Assembly (NCBI RefSeq): GCF_000241955.1
Contig: NC_016835.1
Coordinates: 124,001 to 188,000, forward strand
Direction of reading: 5' to 3'
Source: Rahnella aquatilis CIP 78.65 = ATCC 33071
GTDB lineage: Bacteria > Pseudomonadota > Gammaproteobacteria > Enterobacterales > Enterobacteriaceae
Length of the DNA: 64,000 nt
A program made the position numbers and the translations under genes. Below the pieces are notes generated by a model. It had not been told where the DNA came from. It saw nothing but the letters and a program-made list of their open reading frames with translations, and searched no databases. This document shows positions 43,067-52,079 of this stretch, piece after piece. Every line of letters starts with the position of its first letter. The stretch's first letter is position 1.

Positions 43067-44344
43067 ATGGAAATATTTCTGAGTTTGGTTAAAACACCGG
43101 CTGTTATCATTGCGATTATTGCATTTCTGGGACTGGTTTTTCAAAAAGCATCGGTATCAAGAATAATCACCGGAACGGCACTTTCTTTTATCGGATTTAC
43201 CATGATAAAAGTCGGTGGCTCAATCTTAATGAAAGTGTTAACGGCCTTTAGCACCTTGTTTTCTAACGCCTTTAACATTGTTGGTGTGGTGCCGAGTAAT
43301 GAAGCAATCATGGCGGCGACCATCGATCAGATTGGTTCAACGGCAGCGATAATTCTGTTGTTTTCTATGGTGATCAATATTCTTCTGGCCCGCTTTACGC
43401 GCCTGAAATTTATCTATCTCTCGCTGCATCTTGTCTTGTTTATGTCCTTTGCATTAACAGCAGTGCTGATGCAACTGGGTTATAGCTATTATCCCATTAT
43501 TATCATCTCGTCGATTTTCATCGGCTTTTATATGGCCGCATCGCCGTTTTTCCTGAACAGATTTAGCCGTGAAATCATAGGCTCTGATGAATATGCCATT
43601 TCTCACGCGGCCATATCTTCATATATCATCGGCTCATATATGGGGAAATGGTTCGGTAATAAAAAGACCGATACAGAACATCTTAAAATCAGTAACAAGT
43701 TTGATTTCCTGCGGGAACCCAACATCGCCACGCTTTTAACGATGCTGGTTCTTCTGCTCATATCCTGTGTATTTGCTACACAACCGCAGATCAAAACGGC
43801 GATGACGCTGGTGTATGGTGCAGGTGCGGCAGATAAAAATACGCTTATTTTTATTCTTGAGCAGTCGGCCGTGTTTGCTTGCGGTCTGTATCTCGCCAAA
43901 GCGGGCGTCAACTTATTTACGGCGGAAATCGTACCGGCGTTTAAAGGGTTCTCGCGAGTTTTCGCCCCTGGCGCGGTCCCGGCGGTGGATGTCATGGTGC
44001 TTTTCACGAAAGCGCCAAATGCCACGTTGATTGGTTTTCTGGTGAGCTTCTCTGTGGAACTGGCTTGTATTCTCATCTTCCCGTTTGTCGGATTGCCCAT
44101 TATTGTTCCGGGCATTATGGCGAGCTTTATTACGGGAGGCGCGGCGGCCATCTTCGGTAATGCTACCGGCGGGTTCCGTGGCGCGATGATTGCCAGTGGT
44201 ATCAATGGCCTGCTGTTATGTGTATTACCTGCACTGACGTTGCCATTATTCTCACATCTTGGTGCGCAGGGCGTCACATTTGCTGACCCTGATTTCACCC
44301 TTTCTTCGCTGATTTTAAACCATCTGATGGGGTTGTTTAAGTAA
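43067..44344 (+). CDS. UlaA-like PTS EIIC permease
   Basis: This 425-residue membrane protein has about 10-11 spans and resembles the ascorbate PTS permease UlaA (SgaT): SFIGFTMIKVGGSIL, FNIVGVVPSNEAIMAATIDQ, and GGAAAIFGNATGGFRGAMIA near the end. No EIIA or EIIB gene is nearby, so it would need partners elsewhere or act as a facilitator. I start at the ATG at 43067 after AGAGGGGA; the frame continues upstream to 42974 without conserved sequence. Ascorbate is one possible substrate among several for this family. Confidence 0.75.
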   Translation: MEIFLSLVKTPAVIIAIIAFLGLVFQKASVSRIITGTALSFIGFTMIKVGGSILMKVLTAFSTLFSNAFNIVGVVPSNEAIMAATIDQIGSTAAIILLFSMVINILLARFTRLKFIYLSLHLVLFMSFALTAVLMQLGYSYYPIIIISSIFIGFYMAASPFFLNRFSREIIGSDEYAISHAAISSYIIGSYMGKWFGNKKTDTEHLKISNKFDFLREPNIATLLTMLVLLLISCVFATQPQIKTAMTLVYGAGAADKNTLIFILEQSAVFACGLYLAKAGVNLFTAEIVPAFKGFSRVFAPGAVPAVDVMVLFTKAPNATLIGFLVSFSVELACILIFPFVGLPIIVPGIMASFITGGAAAIFGNATGGFRGAMIASGINGLLLCVLPALTLPLFSHLGAQGVTFADPDFTLSSLILNHLMGLFK

Positions 44345-44417
44345 CAACAAAGGCGTCCCGTTATCATCAGGCCGTCACCAGGATCCAGGCACCGGGCTCA
44401 CGGGGTCAGTTAAAAGA

Positions 44418-44451
44418 GATAATCACAGGATTATGAAATCCTGTGATTATC
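44418..44451. terminator. Bidirectional hairpin between convergent genes, carrying the array motif
   Basis: A perfect 15-bp stem (GATAATCACAGGATT and its complement) with a four-base loop lies between the UlaA-like gene and sad. There is no T-tract beyond the stem's own. AATCACAGGATT is the same 12-mer that recurs in the 19-20.5 kb repeat array. Confidence 0.6.
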
Positions 44452-44473
44452 TTAACCCTCAACAGGACAACCG

Positions 44474-45859
44474 TTACTTACGGTTGCTCCATACGGTCTG
44501 CACATTGCAGAATTCGCGTAAACCGAAATGTGACAATTCGCGGCCATAGCCACTTTTTTTCACGCCACCAAATGCCACGCGCGGGTCTGACGCACTGTAG
44601 CCATTGATAAATACGCCCCCGGTTTGCAGTTCGCCGGTCATCTGTTCTGCCCGTGCAAGGTCGGCGGTATAAATCGTGGCGCTCAGGCCAAAATCACTGT
44701 CATTCGCCAGTTCGACAGCATGCTCAGCATCACGCGCGGCGGTAATTGCGGCAACGGGCCCAAACAATTCCTGACGGAATGCCGTCATTTGCGGCGTCAC
44801 GTTGCTCAGAATGGTGGGGGCGTAGAAGTTACCGTCGCCGGCAATTTTCTCACCTCCCAGCAACAGCGTTGCGCCTTCGGCCAGCGTGTCCTGCACCTGT
44901 TTGTGCAGTTCATCGCGCAGGTCGTAGCGCGCCATCGGGCCAATATAGGTGTCGTCATCCAGCGGGTTACCGATGACGAGTGCCTGTGTGGCCGCGACAA
45001 ATTTCTCAGTAAAGGCTTCGAGCACACCTTCTTCCACAATCATGCGTTTCGCGGCGGCGCAAACCTGTCCGGTATTCTGATAGCGGCCCGCGACAGCCGC
45101 TTTCACCGCCTCATCGAGGCTGGCATCATTAAGCACGATAAAGGGATCAGAACCGCCCAGCTCCAGCACACATTTCTTCAGCGATTTACCTGCCAGCTCC
45201 GCAATAGCACCACCCGCACGCACGCTGCCGGTCACCGTGACGGCGACAACGCGCGGGTCGGCAATCAACGCGGCAACATCTGCATTCCCGACGTTAATGA
45301 CGCCAAACGCCCCCGCCGGGAAACCGGCTTTCAGCGCAGCCTGTTTCACCAGATAAGTTGTGCCCATCACGTTCGGCGCAGGTTTGAGCAGGAATGTATT
45401 GCCCGCCAGTAACGCAGGTACCGCGCCGCGCAGGATCTGCCAGACCGGGAAGTTCCACGGCATAATCGCCAGGATCATGCCGGAAGGGCGGTAATGAATG
45501 TGCGCTTCGCCGTTATCGACCATGGTGGGTTCAGGTGCGAGCATCGCCGGACCCTGCCGGGCATACCATTCGCACAGGCCTGCGGATTTCTCCACTTCAG
45601 CGCGTGCCTGTTTAACGGGTTTACCCATTTCGCGGCTGATCATGCGGGCGATGTCTTCACCGGCTGCGCGAAGTTCTGTCGCCAGATTGTTCAGCAGGGA
45701 TGCGCGCTGAGCGATATCCGTTTTGCGCCACTGCTTAAAGGCTGCGCTGCCTTGTGCGACGGACTCCTCAAGTGCCGGTGCGGTGTCGAAAGGATACTCT
45801 GCGATACGCTGGCCGTTGAACGGGTTCAGCGAAATTGCGTGCGTGTCGGGCGTTGTCAT
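44474..45859 (-). CDS. sad: Succinate-semialdehyde dehydrogenase-like aldehyde dehydrogenase (Sad/YneI)
   Basis: This 461-residue NAD(P)-dependent aldehyde dehydrogenase has Glu in CVLELGGSDPFIVL, nucleophile Cys in YQNTGQVCAAAKRMIV, and cofactor-fold segments AIMPWNFPVWQ and VTVTGSVRAGG. Its size and the divergent LysR gene at 45960 reproduce the yneI-yneJ pair of E. coli, where Sad oxidises succinate semialdehyde. That would complete GABA use started by the GabT-like enzyme at 23601. Confidence 0.85.
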   Translation of the reverse strand: MTTPDTHAISLNPFNGQRIAEYPFDTAPALEESVAQGSAAFKQWRKTDIAQRASLLNNLATELRAAGEDIARMISREMGKPVKQARAEVEKSAGLCEWYARQGPAMLAPEPTMVDNGEAHIHYRPSGMILAIMPWNFPVWQILRGAVPALLAGNTFLLKPAPNVMGTTYLVKQAALKAGFPAGAFGVINVGNADVAALIADPRVVAVTVTGSVRAGGAIAELAGKSLKKCVLELGGSDPFIVLNDASLDEAVKAAVAGRYQNTGQVCAAAKRMIVEEGVLEAFTEKFVAATQALVIGNPLDDDTYIGPMARYDLRDELHKQVQDTLAEGATLLLGGEKIAGDGNFYAPTILSNVTPQMTAFRQELFGPVAAITAARDAEHAVELANDSDFGLSATIYTADLARAEQMTGELQTGGVFINGYSASDPRVAFGGVKKSGYGRELSHFGLREFCNVQTVWSNRK

Positions 45860-45959
45860 TATGTGTTCCTCATTTATCCTGTCCGATGAGCATAGAGACT
45901 TGCACAGATGAATAAAAATGAATAAAAATAAGTAAACCGTTCACTTTTTGAGAAAGACT

Positions 45960-46844
45960 ATGAATCTGTCACAGCTCGAAATGTTTCGCGCCGTCGCACA
46001 AACCGGCAGTATCAGCGCGGCGGCGCAGTTGGTTCACCGCGTGCCCTCCAATCTCACCACGCGTATCAAACAGCTCGAAGCTGAACTGGGTGTGGCGCTG
46101 TTTATTCGTGAAAACCAGCGATTGCGCCTTTCCCCGGCCGGGCGAAACTTTCTCACTTACAACAACCGCATTCTCGATTTAGTCGATGAAGCGCGGATCT
46201 CTGTGGCGGGCACGGAACCGCAGGGGATATTTGCATTGGGCGCGCTGGAAAGCACCGCCGCGGTGCGGATCCCCGCTCTGCTGGCGCGTTATCACCAGCA
46301 ATTCAGTAAAGTCGAACTGGCGCTGAGCACTGGCCCTTCCGGGGAATTACTGGATAAATTGCTGGAAGGGGAGCTGGAAGCGACGTTTGTAGACGGGCCG
46401 GTACTGCATCCGGTTCTGGATGGCGTGCCCGTGTATAAAGAAGAAATGGTGATTGTCGCCCCTTTGCACCACGCGCCTGTAACACGCGGTCAGGATGTTA
46501 ACGGGGAGATTCTGTATGCATTCCGCTCGAACTGCTCTTATCGCCGTCATTTCGAAAGCTGGTTTGCGGATGATGGCGCTGCACCGGGGAAAATCTACGA
46601 AATGGAGTCTTATCACGGCATGCTGGCTTGCGTGATCGCTGGCGGCGGGCTGGCGCTGATGCCACGCAGTATGCTGGAAAGTATGCCGGGCAGCACCACG
46701 GTGAGCATCTGGCCGCTGGCCGATAATTATCGTTTTTTGACCACATGGCTGATATGGCGACGCGGCGTATTAACCCGCAATCTGACCGAATTTGCGGCTC
46801 TGGCTTCTCAGCTGACGGTTAACCTTCCGCCACCTGCAATATAA
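45960..46844 (+). CDS. yneJ: LysR-family regulator, YneJ/PtrR-like
   Basis: This 294-residue LysR protein has the helix-turn-helix [20 protein letters not shown] then [20 protein letters not shown]; the [15 protein letters not shown] variant of the recognition helix is typical of the YneJ/PtrR branch. The ATG at 45960 is chosen over the TTG at 45948. It is divergent from sad with a 100-base shared promoter region, consistent with controlling sad in response to succinate semialdehyde or a related compound. Confidence 0.82.
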   Translation: MNLSQLEMFRAVAQTGSISAAAQLVHRVPSNLTTRIKQLEAELGVALFIRENQRLRLSPAGRNFLTYNNRILDLVDEARISVAGTEPQGIFALGALESTAAVRIPALLARYHQQFSKVELALSTGPSGELLDKLLEGELEATFVDGPVLHPVLDGVPVYKEEMVIVAPLHHAPVTRGQDVNGEILYAFRSNCSYRRHFESWFADDGAAPGKIYEMESYHGMLACVIAGGGLALMPRSMLESMPGSTTVSIWPLADNYRFLTTWLIWRRGVLTRNLTEFAALASQLTVNLPPPAI

Positions 46845-46911
46845 TCTGCCAGTCCAGCGCAAGCTTCAGCGCCACGCACGCGGCACAAACAACAAAAATA
46901 GTCTTAAACAT
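46819..46911 (-). CDS. Possible 30-residue small membrane protein
   Basis: The minus-strand frame encodes [20 protein letters not shown] plus ten more residues, a single hydrophobic helix with a lysine near each end, ending in TAA inside the LysR 3' end. A perfect CRP site stands 20 bases upstream. The ribosome site (AGGA) is 13 bases from the ATG, which is long. It could be a real small protein or chance. Confidence 0.35.
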   Translation of the reverse strand: MFKTIFVVCAACVALKLALDWQIILQVAEG

Positions 46912-46930
46912 GGCGTTAATAAAATTCCTG

Positions 46931-46946
46931 TGTGATGTGAATCACA
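46931..46946. promoter_or_regulatory. CRP-cAMP binding site
   Basis: TGTGATGTGAATCACA is an exact TGTGA-N6-TCACA site. Its target is unclear: the small minus-strand frame ending at 46819, or a transcript running right toward the H-NS-like gene 440 bases away. Confidence 0.75.
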
Positions 46947-47389
46947 TTTTAAAGCGATGCCGCATTAACCGCTTTAATTTTTTTGTGCATAAGATGCCTT
47001 TCATCGGTTTCCGGCAGAAGAATTTTAGCGGCATGAATAAGGTTAAGCATGGAGAACCGCACCAAAAGAAAAGAACTGGCCTGATTTGTACATAATAGCA
47101 ACATATGTTATTCACGCAGCGATACTCTTATAAAGAGGGGGAAATTTAGCTTAATAATATTTTTCTGCTTATTTTGACGTTCTCAAGGTGATTTGTGCGC
47201 TAAAAATTTATTAATCCAGACGCAATAAGCCCTTATAAAAAGAACGTATTAAAATTCAATAAACTGAAGGGGCTCACACAGGAATTGTGTAATAAGGTGT
47301 AATATTATCCTGACGCAATTGATATCATTATTTGTTTGTGTAGAATCAGAGTCACTAATTTAATGATACATCTCTAAAGTGAGCACATC
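46947..47389. promoter_or_regulatory. Long AT-rich leader upstream of the H-NS-like gene
   Basis: About 440 bases without a gene, very AT-rich with many A/T runs. Promoters of hns-family genes are often AT-rich and self-bound. No specific site can be named. Confidence 0.35.
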
Positions 47390-47797
47390 ATGGACAATGC
47401 ATTAAACGTTTTGAATAATATCCGTACACTTCGGGCTCAGGCTCGCGAAATGCCTTTGAGCACTCTGGAAGAAATTCTTGAGAAACTGACCGCCATTGTC
47501 GAAGAAACTCGCGAAAATGCAAAAGCGCGCAGTGCGCAGCAACAAGAGCGCGACGAAAAGTTACTGAAATACCGTGAAATGCTGGCAAACGACGGCATCG
47601 CAATTGATGATCTTCTGGGCCACCAGAGCGCCAAAGTCACCACCAAAGCCAAACGTAAGCCACGCCCGGCTATTTATGAGTACACGGATACTGACGGCTC
47701 TAAAAAAACCTGGACTGGCCAGGGCCGCACGCCTTCTGCCATTAAAGCAGCACTGGATGGCGGTGCTACACTGGAAAGTTTCCTGATCAAACGCTAA
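47390..47797 (+). CDS. H-NS/StpA-family nucleoid protein (paralogue)
   Basis: This 135-residue protein has an N-terminal coiled-coil oligomerisation part (NALNVLNNIRTLRAQAREMP, LEEILEKLTAIVEETRENAK), a linker, and the C-terminal DNA-binding core YEYTDTDGSKKTWTGQGRTP with the minor-groove hook QGR. Secondary replicons often carry an extra H-NS-like protein that silences AT-rich acquired genes and lowers the plasmid's cost to the host. That role is a likely inference here, given the AT-rich cargo in the window. Confidence 0.9.
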   Translation: MDNALNVLNNIRTLRAQAREMPLSTLEEILEKLTAIVEETRENAKARSAQQQERDEKLLKYREMLANDGIAIDDLLGHQSAKVTTKAKRKPRPAIYEYTDTDGSKKTWTGQGRTPSAIKAALDGGATLESFLIKR

Positions 47798-47819
47798 CCG
47801 AACGGCTGATGTGCTGAGC

Positions 47820-47851
47820 TTTTCTGCCCCGCTTTTTAGCCGGGCAGAAAA
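47820..47851 (+). terminator. Terminator of the H-NS-like gene
   Basis: The stem TTTTCTGCCC/GGGCAGAAAA with a 12-base loop lies 23 bases past the stop codon. Confidence 0.75.
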
Positions 47852-48002
47852 ATCCGGTTCATCGCCATTTTTTATTTCCCTTTTTCACCATTTCAGGCGT
47901 TCTGCGGATTTTTTCCCCATACATTGTTTCCCCTCATTACTCTTAATGTAAGCTTAAGTCTCAGCAAGTATGGTTAACGTATCTTCGTTTACCGGAACTT
48001 CT

Positions 48003-48536
48003 ATGCGTACCCGATATTCCTCTGTGCAAATCGTGATTCACTGGCTGGTGCTGGTTTTAGTCGTTCTTACCTATACTACGATGGATATCAAGGGGGCATT
48101 CATCAAAGGCTCACAGGCACGCGAACTATTAACGCTGGCACATTACAGCCTGGGTTTTTGTGTATTATTTCTGATGTGTGTGCGCGTGTTTGTTCGCGCG
48201 ATGTATACCACGCCCTCCGTTAAACCTGCGCCACCTCACTGGCAACATAATCTTTCAGTGCTGGTTCACGCGGTTATTTATCTGATGTTTATCGGATTAC
48301 CTGTACTGGGCATTTTATCGAAATACTACAGCGGTCATGACTGGACAATGTTTAACCTAATGATGCCCAAAAGTGTTTTGCCGGATTTGTCATTGCAAAA
48401 AGAACTTAAAACTTTGCATACATGGCTGGCAAATGCGGGTTATTACCTGATCGGTTTACATGCTTTTGCGGCGCTCTGGCATCACTATCGTCTGCGTGAC
48501 AATACGTTGGTGCGGATGTTACCGGGGCGAAAATAG
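48003..48536 (+). CDS. Cytochrome b561 (CybB-like)
   Basis: This 177-residue membrane cytochrome has four spans with histidines placed as haem ligands: QIVIHWLVLV in span 1, LTLAHYSLGF in span 2, LHTWLANAGYYLIGLHAFAA in span 4. CybB proteins move electrons from quinol, in part to deal with superoxide at the membrane. The start is at the ATG at 48003; the frame extends to 47970 without conserved sequence. Confidence 0.85.
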   Translation: MRTRYSSVQIVIHWLVLVLVVLTYTTMDIKGAFIKGSQARELLTLAHYSLGFCVLFLMCVRVFVRAMYTTPSVKPAPPHWQHNLSVLVHAVIYLMFIGLPVLGILSKYYSGHDWTMFNLMMPKSVLPDLSLQKELKTLHTWLANAGYYLIGLHAFAALWHHYRLRDNTLVRMLPGRK

Positions 48537-48696
48537 CGCATGCAATGGCAGTCATGAGAAACCGTTATGAGATGTGAAGTAGACGATGCGATTAAAGTGA
48601 CGCGCCGGGCAGTAAGGGGATTCAGTGTCAGGGAACAATTGTCTGCGTAGGAAAGCGGCGGTATTCTAAAACCCCTCTAATCAAAAGGATATTGAA

Positions 48697-49161
48697 ATGG
48701 ATACGACTGAAGAGCTGAGCGGAACGTACTTTTATCACGGGCATGCCAATCTGAGTAACCAAGAGTTATTTGGTCTAATTTTTATTGAAAGCTTATCAAA
48801 CCACCTTGGGTTGGATACTACGGCTACAGTTCTCATTATTACAGGGCAGCCTTACATTCCGGTTCAGGGCAAGGTGGTAACTGCAATACCGGGAACCAGC
48901 GTAGCGTCAAAGCTATCGAGGGCCCTTTTAAAGCAAGCCAAACTGCCCTTTGGCCTTAGAGCGTGGACGCCGGTTGGTAAGTCGTTCAATACCTTGACTA
49001 TGCGAAAAACCACGAAATGGGCTGCACTGATAGATAGATATGTCCCCTTTGTTGGATATGCAATGGCAGTCATATTAATTCAGCAGGTGGCCGCCGAAAC
49101 CAGATCAAAATATAATTTAATAGCACGTCCAGAAGATCGTATTGCATGGACGTACTTTTAA
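48697..49161 (+). CDS. Hypothetical protein with C-terminal membrane segment, candidate type VI toxin
   Basis: This 154-residue protein (MDTTEELSGTYFYHGHANLS start) has no signal peptide and a hydrophobic stretch near residues 107-130 (YVPFVGYAMAVILIQQVA). A glycine/proline-rich middle contains GQPYIPVQGKVVTAIPGTSV. I do not recognise a catalytic family. It has AAGGAT as ribosome site, is coupled through a TAATG overlap to a DUF1493 gene, and converges with an orphan hcp. By position it resembles a pore-forming or membrane-acting effector with its immunity gene; this is inference. Confidence 0.5.
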   Translation: MDTTEELSGTYFYHGHANLSNQELFGLIFIESLSNHLGLDTTATVLIITGQPYIPVQGKVVTAIPGTSVASKLSRALLKQAKLPFGLRAWTPVGKSFNTLTMRKTTKWAALIDRYVPFVGYAMAVILIQQVAAETRSKYNLIARPEDRIAWTYF

Positions 49162-49490
49162 TGGAAGAAAAAGTCTTATTAATGTTCCGCGAGGAAATAC
49201 CTGGCTACTACGATTTCGATTTGAAAAGGGAAGTGCCGCTTGAGTTTGATACTGAGCTACAAGATTTTGCTCCGGGTGATGATTTCGTATGCGCCCTCGA
49301 AGTCTATGAAAAAACCTTTAAAGTGGATCTGTCAGTCGTAAATTGGTCCTTCTACTTTCCGTGGGAAAACCTTCCGTTTTTCACTCGCTGGTTTAAGGTT
49401 AAGCGCAAGGATGTAGAAAAAACCAGAAAGCCCTTAACGGTAAGAATGTTCGCGGAATCGGCTAAGGCGGGTAAATGGCTTTATGATTAA
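49161..49490 (+). CDS. DUF1493-family protein, possible immunity partner
   Basis: This 109-residue protein starts at the ATG inside the TAATG stop-start overlap with the upstream gene; the in-frame ATG at 49146 is also possible. It looks like the DUF1493 family: an acyl-carrier-like N-terminal helical part (VLLMFREEIPGYYDFDLKRE) and then the segment from KVDLSVVNWSFYFPW to RWFKVKRKDVEKTRKPLTVR. DUF1493 function is not established. Tight coupling to the upstream gene suggests it counteracts or escorts that protein. Confidence 0.6.
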   Translation: MEEKVLLMFREEIPGYYDFDLKREVPLEFDTELQDFAPGDDFVCALEVYEKTFKVDLSVVNWSFYFPWENLPFFTRWFKVKRKDVEKTRKPLTVRMFAESAKAGKWLYD

Positions 49491-49510
49491 GGGGCTTTGG
49501 CCCCTTTTTA
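49489..49510. terminator. Bidirectional terminator between the DUF1493 and hcp genes
   Basis: The stem AAGGGGC/GCCCCTT with a four-base loop and T-run on the plus strand overlaps the DUF1493 stop and precedes the hcp stop on the other strand. Confidence 0.75.
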
Positions 49511-49511
49511 A

Positions 49512-49994
49512 TCATGCAGTTTGGCGATCATTCCACGAATCAGCAAATATGATGTTCCCATCATTATGCATCCAGGCGATTTTCTCGTAGCGCAACTCAA
49601 TAGTTTCCATATGATTTTCGTTCGGATTGCTGGCAGCGGCCATTGCTGGCGTAATCGAAACGATACGAACCTTTTCCAGGAGCATGTTGAAATACTCCAC
49701 TTCCTGACCAGCATCATTTATCCGATACCATTTGATTTCAGCTGAAGCAAGGCATTGACCCGTTGCCACCGCCTTGTATATGTACGGGCTTGAACAGTCG
49801 AAATCTTTTACAAGCATCATAGGTGAATGGACACGTGTACCCGTGATTTTTCCCGTACGGTCATCTGTTGGAGTCATCAGGTTATGGTGAAAACCTTTTA
49901 CCTCGATGCTGTATTCTCGATCTTTCACGTCAACGCCACCTTTAATCAGTGCGCCGCCATCGTCTTTAAGCCATAAATAAGCGGGTATAGCCAT
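49512..49994 (-). CDS. hcp: Hcp-family type VI secretion tube protein, orphan copy 2
   Basis: This 160-residue protein begins MAIPAYLWLKDDGGALIKGG and is clearly paralogous to the Hcp at 12918-13409 (shared SPYIYKAVATGQCLASAEIK-type block and YRINDAGQEVEYFN). I start at the ATG at 49994 by homology; the frame runs to 50105. The ribosome site is weak (GGAA), and the ATG at 50009 (MEFLKMAIP) is an alternative. No secretion machinery is nearby. The convergent gene pair at 48697-49490 is a candidate cargo/immunity set. Confidence 0.85.
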   Translation of the reverse strand: MAIPAYLWLKDDGGALIKGGVDVKDREYSIEVKGFHHNLMTPTDDRTGKITGTRVHSPMMLVKDFDCSSPYIYKAVATGQCLASAEIKWYRINDAGQEVEYFNMLLEKVRIVSITPAMAAASNPNENHMETIELRYEKIAWMHNDGNIIFADSWNDRQTA

Positions 49995-50173
49995 TTTCAA
50001 AAATTCCATTTTAAAAGTGAGGCTGAAAATTATGACTTTGTCCCGCAGAATACAATTAGAAAAAGTGTAATGCACTGATTTTAAGATGTTTATTATTGCT
50101 GGCATTCACTGTCGAAATAAATTTTGAAAGCGCCTGTTCAGCATTTAAATTTGCCGGAACAGGCGGAAAGAAT

Positions 50174-51097
50174 TTACTGTTTTACGAAGTTCTTCTGATA
50201 TACACACAAATGCGTATACGCCGCCTGTAACAGTGGAATATTTATCCCCACCCGCGTCGCGCGCCCGACCAGATCGCCAATAATCTGATCCGCTTCAATC
50301 GGATAACCCTGCATCATATCGCGATACATGGACGAGGTTTGCGGTGAGCTTTTGTCGGTTACCGATTCCCTGATTTTTGCCACCGCAGCCGCGCGTTCCG
50401 CGTAGCCAAAGGCTTTCATGGTGGTCAGCGCCTCGGTGACAATGGCCTGTGCGAACTCCGTCCCGCCCGGCGCAGAAGCCACCTGTCCGATGTTGCCGCG
50501 CATGGTGCAGGTGATCGCCCCGAAACTCGAGAGCAGCAGCCATTTCTCCCACAAATCCGTAATAATCGTTTCAGAAAGGATGGCTTCAACGCCTGCGCTC
50601 TGGAATGCCTGATCGACTTTCAGGATGCGTTCGGTTTTTTCGCCGGAGAGTTCACCGTAAATAATCTGATGCAAAGGCGTCATCTGGTGAACATGCCCGT
50701 CAGCATCCAGCGTCGCGTTGATTTTGCACAACCCCCCGATTAATGCATGTTCACCGAAACGCAGGCTCAGCGTCTCCATGTGTTTCATGCCGTTAAGCAC
50801 CGGCATGACCATCGTGTTTTCACCGACGACCGGCGCGATATCTTTGATTGCTGCTTCCAGCCCGAAGCTTTTTACCGTCAGCAAAATCAGGTCGTAAGAC
50901 CCGGTGAGCTGTGAGGCCTGTAATACATTGGGTTGAAAATGGAAATCACCGTGCGGACTGTGAATGGTCAGCCCGTCCTGCTGAACGGCCTGCGCCCGTT
51001 TTTCACGTAAAAGAAACGTCACATCCTGCCCGGCCTGTGCCAGCCGCGCACCAAAATATCCGCCGGTCGCGCCAGCTCCCACCACTAAAATTCTCAT
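50174..51097 (-). CDS. 2-dehydropantoate 2-reductase family protein (PanE/ApbA-like)
   Basis: This 307-residue NADP-dependent oxidoreductase has the Rossmann motif MRILVVGAGATGGYFGARLA, LLTVKSFGLEAAI and the conserved lysine/asparagine segment MVMPVLNGMKHME, with WEKWLLLSSFGAITCTMRGN in the C-terminal helical domain. PanE makes pantoate for coenzyme A, but many paralogues act on other 2-keto acids. An accessory paralogue is more likely than the housekeeping panE. Confidence 0.82.
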   Translation of the reverse strand: MRILVVGAGATGGYFGARLAQAGQDVTFLLREKRAQAVQQDGLTIHSPHGDFHFQPNVLQASQLTGSYDLILLTVKSFGLEAAIKDIAPVVGENTMVMPVLNGMKHMETLSLRFGEHALIGGLCKINATLDADGHVHQMTPLHQIIYGELSGEKTERILKVDQAFQSAGVEAILSETIITDLWEKWLLLSSFGAITCTMRGNIGQVASAPGGTEFAQAIVTEALTTMKAFGYAERAAAVAKIRESVTDKSSPQTSSMYRDMMQGYPIEADQIIGDLVGRATRVGINIPLLQAAYTHLCVYQKNFVKQ

Positions 51098-51253
51098 GCG
51101 TTATCCTTTTTTATCAAGACATTCAGAAACCCTGTGTTGGTTTAAACTACGGGAGGAGGGCGGCAGGGATCAAGGGCTATGATGAATGAGGGATTTTTGA
51201 AGATTTTGCCGCGTGATACTATGCCCCATCACTATTTCAACAAGGAGCACTGA

Positions 51254-52027
51254 ATGGCAGGTTATCAGCCTCCGTACAGTATCACACCGCAGATCCTCAA
51301 CCGGGTTGTGGACGTCGGGGAATTGCTGGGGCGTTGGGCTGCGCATGCTGAACAGTCATCTGTGCTGCTGCGAAAAGAAAACCGTATCCGCACGATTCAG
51401 GCTTCACTCGCTATCGAACACAACAGCCTGTCGACACCGCAGGTGACCGCCATTATGGAAGGCAAACGCGTGCTGGCGCCGCAAAAAGATATTCAGGAAG
51501 TGCGTAACGCCATTCTGACGTACGAACAGTTACCGGTATTGAAAAGTCATCGTCTTGAGGATGTTCTGAAAGCTCATCAGACGCTGATGCTCGGACTGGT
51601 GGATGCGCCCGGCCACCTGCGCAGCGGCAATGTGGGCGTGTATCGTGACAATCAGCTGATTCATATGGCACCACCGGCCGGGCAACTCCCGCGTCTGATG
51701 TCAGATTTGCTGAACTGGTTAAAGGAAACGGATATCCACCCGCTCATCGCCAGTTCTATTTTCCATTATGAGTTTGAATTTATTCACCCGTTTGCCGACG
51801 GTAACGGCAGGATGGGGCGCTTATGGCAAACGCTGATCCTCAGCCAGTGGCGTTCAGAGCTGGCCTGGCTGCCGGTAGAAACGCTGATCCATAATCAGCA
51901 GCAGGATTACTACCGCATTCTTGGCGAATGCGATCGCGCCAGCGACTGCACGGCATTTATCAGTTTTATGCTCGATAACCTGGCGGAAGCGTTACGTGAA
52001 GGCATTGAAACGCAATCCTCACCCTGA
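51254..52027 (+). CDS. Fic-domain AMP-transferase-like protein
   Basis: This 257-residue Fic protein has an intact active-site loop HPFADGNGRMGR (His178), the HxFx(D/E)GNGRxxR signature for AMP transfer to hydroxyl groups. N-terminally, SLAIEHNSLSTPQVTAIMEG resembles the inhibitory-helix segment of class II Fic proteins (Ser-x3-Glu), with His where Gly/Asn is usual, suggesting self-inhibition. It stands alone with AAGGAG and its own terminator. No antitoxin gene is adjacent, in line with built-in inhibition. Confidence 0.88.
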   Translation: MAGYQPPYSITPQILNRVVDVGELLGRWAAHAEQSSVLLRKENRIRTIQASLAIEHNSLSTPQVTAIMEGKRVLAPQKDIQEVRNAILTYEQLPVLKSHRLEDVLKAHQTLMLGLVDAPGHLRSGNVGVYRDNQLIHMAPPAGQLPRLMSDLLNWLKETDIHPLIASSIFHYEFEFIHPFADGNGRMGRLWQTLILSQWRSELAWLPVETLIHNQQQDYYRILGECDRASDCTAFISFMLDNLAEALREGIETQSSP

Positions 52028-52049
52028 ACGTCAATGACTCATTCGACAC

Positions 52050-52069
52050 CCCCCGCCCGAAGACGGGGG
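52050..52069. terminator. Hairpin between fic and the sugar ABC operon
   Basis: The stem CCCCCG/CGGGGG with an eight-base loop sits between two convergent genes; T-tract is poor. Confidence 0.55.
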
Positions 52070-52079
52070 AGTTAAAACG

